Origin: a virus
IMG/VR virus record: IMGVR_UViG_3300033182_001210
Span: 1-22,982 of that record
Direction: 5' to 3' (one strand)
DNA length: 22,982 nucleotides
The notes under the pieces were generated by a model that ran no database searches, was not told where the DNA came from, and worked only from the letters and a program-made list of their open reading frames with translations. Below are positions 21,986 through 22,982 of this stretch, piece by piece (the first letter of the stretch is position 1; every line of letters starts with the position of its first letter). The position numbers and the translations under genes were made by a program.

Positions 21986-22666
21986 ATGGCGAAACGAGAA
22001 ATCAGCACAGGTGAGGCGGCCAAGATCCTTGGCATCAGCTTCGCGCGTATCCATCAGCTTGCCGCGTCCGGCAAGATTGAGGGCACGTACCACAAGAAGA
22101 ACAACGGCAAGCGTGGCAGGTGGACGCTTTCACGCAAGAGCGTGATGGAGCGTCTCGAAGCGCAGCAGGCCGCGGAAGCCAGCATCAAGGCTGGCGAGCA
22201 CAAGCCCATTGCCCCTTCGGGTTACATGACGACCCGTCAGGTCGCTGAGCACTTCGGTGTTGCGACCGAGACCGTCAGGTCATGGGTGCGTCGCGGACAG
22301 CTCCAGACGGCAGGCACGATGCCTCAGCGATTCGGTCGTGACGCGACAGTGTTCGCTAACGAGGTCGTCGACGCGTTCGTGCCGCCTTCGGTTTCGAACC
22401 CGAACTGGCGTGCCGCGTTCATCCCTAACAAGGGCATCGTCAAGGACGGTAAGACGTACAGCCTTGACGACGTCGAGCAGGGCAACGTCGAGCAGGGCAA
22501 CGGCGAGCAGGCCGACATTGTGGCCGAGCAGCAGTCCGAGATCGAGCGTCTCGAGGCTCAGATCACCGAACTGCGCGAGCAGATGACGGCCACGAACCAG
22601 TCCAACATGGACCTGCTGTCATCGAAGATCGATCAGATCGTCGAAGTCATCACTCAGCCCTCCTGA
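21986..22666 (+). CDS. Double winged-helix (MerR/excisionase-like) protein with coiled-coil tail
   Basis: This 226-aa protein has two helix-turn-helix units. The first, STGEAAKILGISFARIHQLA (residues 7-26) with wing GTYHKKNNGKRGRW, is MerR/excisionase-like. The second, MTTRQVAEHFGVATETVRSW (residues 81-100), has a GRDATVFANEVVDAF end. A hinge with two copies of VEQGN follows, then a coiled coil at about 180-222 (EQQSEIERLEAQITELREQM) for oligomerisation. It should bind DNA with two sites per chain, as a regulator or DNA-organising protein. The ATG at 21986 follows GAAAGAAGA at moderate spacing. Its codon choice (AAG, GGC, CGT) is unlike the GT-rich gene upstream. It precedes the structured RNA and tRNA. 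Confidence 0.8.
   Translation: MAKREISTGEAAKILGISFARIHQLAASGKIEGTYHKKNNGKRGRWTLSRKSVMERLEAQQAAEASIKAGEHKPIAPSGYMTTRQVAEHFGVATETVRSWVRRGQLQTAGTMPQRFGRDATVFANEVVDAFVPPSVSNPNWRAAFIPNKGIVKDGKTYSLDDVEQGNVEQGNGEQADIVAEQQSEIERLEAQITELREQMTATNQSNMDLLSSKIDQIVEVITQPS
22472..22512 (+). repeat. 15-bp tandem repeat encoding VEQGN
   Basis: gtcgagcagggcaac occurs twice in tandem (22472-22486, 22487-22501) and a partial third copy (ggcgagcagg) follows. It encodes the hinge between the winged-helix domains and the coiled coil, and its length may vary between relatives. Confidence 0.7.
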
Positions 22667-22670
22667 TCGC

Positions 22671-22696
22671 CTAGCGTGAGGCCCACGCGGGTGCCG
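22671..22696 (+). repeat. 26-nt imperfect repeat, first copy
   Basis: Similar to 22748-22773: 20 of 26 positions agree and all six differences are transitions, which keeps many pairings possible as G-U. The core reads GCGTRAGGCYCAC. It opens the structured RNA region. Confidence 0.55.
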
Positions 22697-22747
22697 GAGG
22701 AAATCCGGCATAGCATTGTCATAACTGTGTAGGATTTTCTCCGGAAG

Positions 22748-22773
22748 CTGGCGTAAGGCTCACATGGGCGCCG
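22748..22773 (+). repeat. 26-nt imperfect repeat, second copy
   Basis: Second copy of the repeat at 22671-22696. Here the internal 5-bp hairpin is lost, and GGCTCAC pairs instead with GTGAGCC at 22801-22807. Confidence 0.55.
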
Positions 22774-22920
22774 ACCCTGCCCCAAATGCGAGGGCAGGGG
22801 GTGAGCCTCCCTGACACATTATCGTGGAGAGATGTGTCGGAGAGACAGGCGGATCACCTCCCGGGAATGCCCCCTTCGGCTGGATGTCCTTCTGTTCCGG
22901 AGGGGGTGTTCTCGTGTCTG

Positions 22921-22982
22921 GCCCCTCTAACTCAACTGGCAGAGTAACGGACTTTTAATCCGCAGGTTGAGGGTTCGAGTCC
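22921..22982 (+). tRNA. tRNA-Lys(UUU), 3' end cut by the window
   Basis: The acceptor 5' strand is GCCCCTC, followed by TA. The D arm is ACTC-AACTGGCA-GAGT. The anticodon arm has loop CTTTTAA with anticodon TTT at 22954-22956 and stem ACGGA/TCCGC (first pair A-C unpaired). The variable loop is AGGTT, then the T arm GAGGG-TTCGAGT-CC. The T-stem 3' side, acceptor 3' strand and any CCA lie beyond the window. Anticodon UUU reads AAA and AAG, and AAA is commonly used in the phage genes of the A-rich part. It is probably the first of a tRNA cluster. Confidence 0.92.

Larger units (their letters stand above)
22671..22916 (+). ncRNA. Highly structured non-coding RNA candidate upstream of tRNA-Lys
   Basis: No credible ORF lies in 22667-22920, but most of it can pair. 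A 5-bp hairpin is at 22674-22688 (GCGTG/CACGC). A 13-bp stem, CCGGAGGAAATCC (22694-22706) with GGATTTTCTCCGG (22732-22744), has one G-U pair and a further 5-bp inner stem. GGCTCAC (22757-22763) pairs with GTGAGCC (22801-22807) around CCCTGCCC/GGGCAGGG (22775-22782, 22792-22799). GACACAT (22813-22819) pairs with ATGTGTC (22832-22838). CCCCCTTCGG (22870-22879) pairs with CCGGAGGGGG (22897-22906), extendable by four pairs. TGCCGGA/TCCGGCA (22692-22710) is an alternative to the 13-bp stem. GGATCACCTCC at 22851-22861 equals the 16S rRNA 3' end. It is not a tmRNA. It could be the start of a larger ornate phage RNA such as GOLLD, which occur beside phage tRNAs, or a new class. Confidence 0.55.

Noticed and set aside
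22667-22920. Phage tmRNA
   Set aside because: No tRNA-like Ala acceptor end, no tag-peptide reading frame ending in Ala-Ala, and no typical 5' end in this stretch.
1-22982. CRISPR array, insertion sequence or integrase attachment site
   Set aside because: I saw no series of spaced identical repeats, no transposase or integrase frame and no terminal inverted repeats; the tRNA at the end is truncated, so an att site beyond the window cannot be judged.

Overview
The window reads as part of a tailed double-stranded DNA phage genome that infects an actinobacterium. The evidence is a WhiB-type iron-sulfur regulator, a flavin-dependent thymidylate synthase (ThyX), a class II ribonucleotide reductase, a TOPRIM primase-helicase, a tRNA-Lys, a GC-rich composition, and very tight gene packing with ATGA or TGATG stop/start overlaps almost throughout. 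No portal, major capsid, tail tape measure, lysis or integrase gene is visible, so this is a nucleotide-metabolism, replication and accessory part of the genome. The host genus cannot be fixed from the sequence.

Layout. (1) 1-432: the 3' end of a SAM-dependent methyltransferase, converging on a leftward block (429-3045) of nrdJ, a small Zn-knuckle protein and a small basic protein. This block has an intrinsic terminator at 2750-2777 and a promoter near 3099-3127. (2) 3046-3297: a divergent control region with a strong rightward promoter whose -10 box lies inside a perfect inverted repeat. (3) 3298-5144: a run of small early-type genes, including an HTH regulator. (4) 5141-8096: a promoter followed by whiB, thyX, a 44-aa ORF and the primase-helicase. 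(5) 8096-14715: an HTH (terminase-small-like) protein, a ribbon-helix-helix/Zn protein, and a giant 1774-aa protein with several ADP-ribosyltransferase-like domains, followed by a 101-aa coupled ORF. (6) 14678-16358: a 2OG-Fe(II) oxygenase, a PD-(D/E)XK nuclease and a sigma-like factor, in overlapping frames. (7) 16381-19425: three tandem SGNH-hydrolase-like paralogues. (8) 19435-20836: a small conserved-type protein, a degenerate oxygenase-fold protein and, converging on it, an intact 2OG-Fe(II) oxygenase framed by an 18-bp perfect direct repeat. (9) 20837-22666: a metallophosphoesterase and a double winged-helix/coiled-coil protein. (10) 22667-22920: a non-coding stretch dense with long hairpins, followed by tRNA-Lys(UUU), cut by the window end.

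How it fits together. NrdJ and ThyX would supply deoxynucleotides for the primase-helicase. WhiB, the HTH/RHH proteins and the sigma-like factor are candidate regulators of phage or host transcription. The giant ART protein is best read as a virion-borne or early host-modifying effector. The most unusual parts are the multi-ART giant, the SGNH triplication in which only the third copy keeps the canonical Asp, the intact/degenerate oxygenase pair with flanking repeats, and the structured RNA next to the tRNA, which carries an 11-nt copy of the 16S rRNA 3' end (anti-Shine-Dalgarno). These are readings by eye; no database search or folding program was run.
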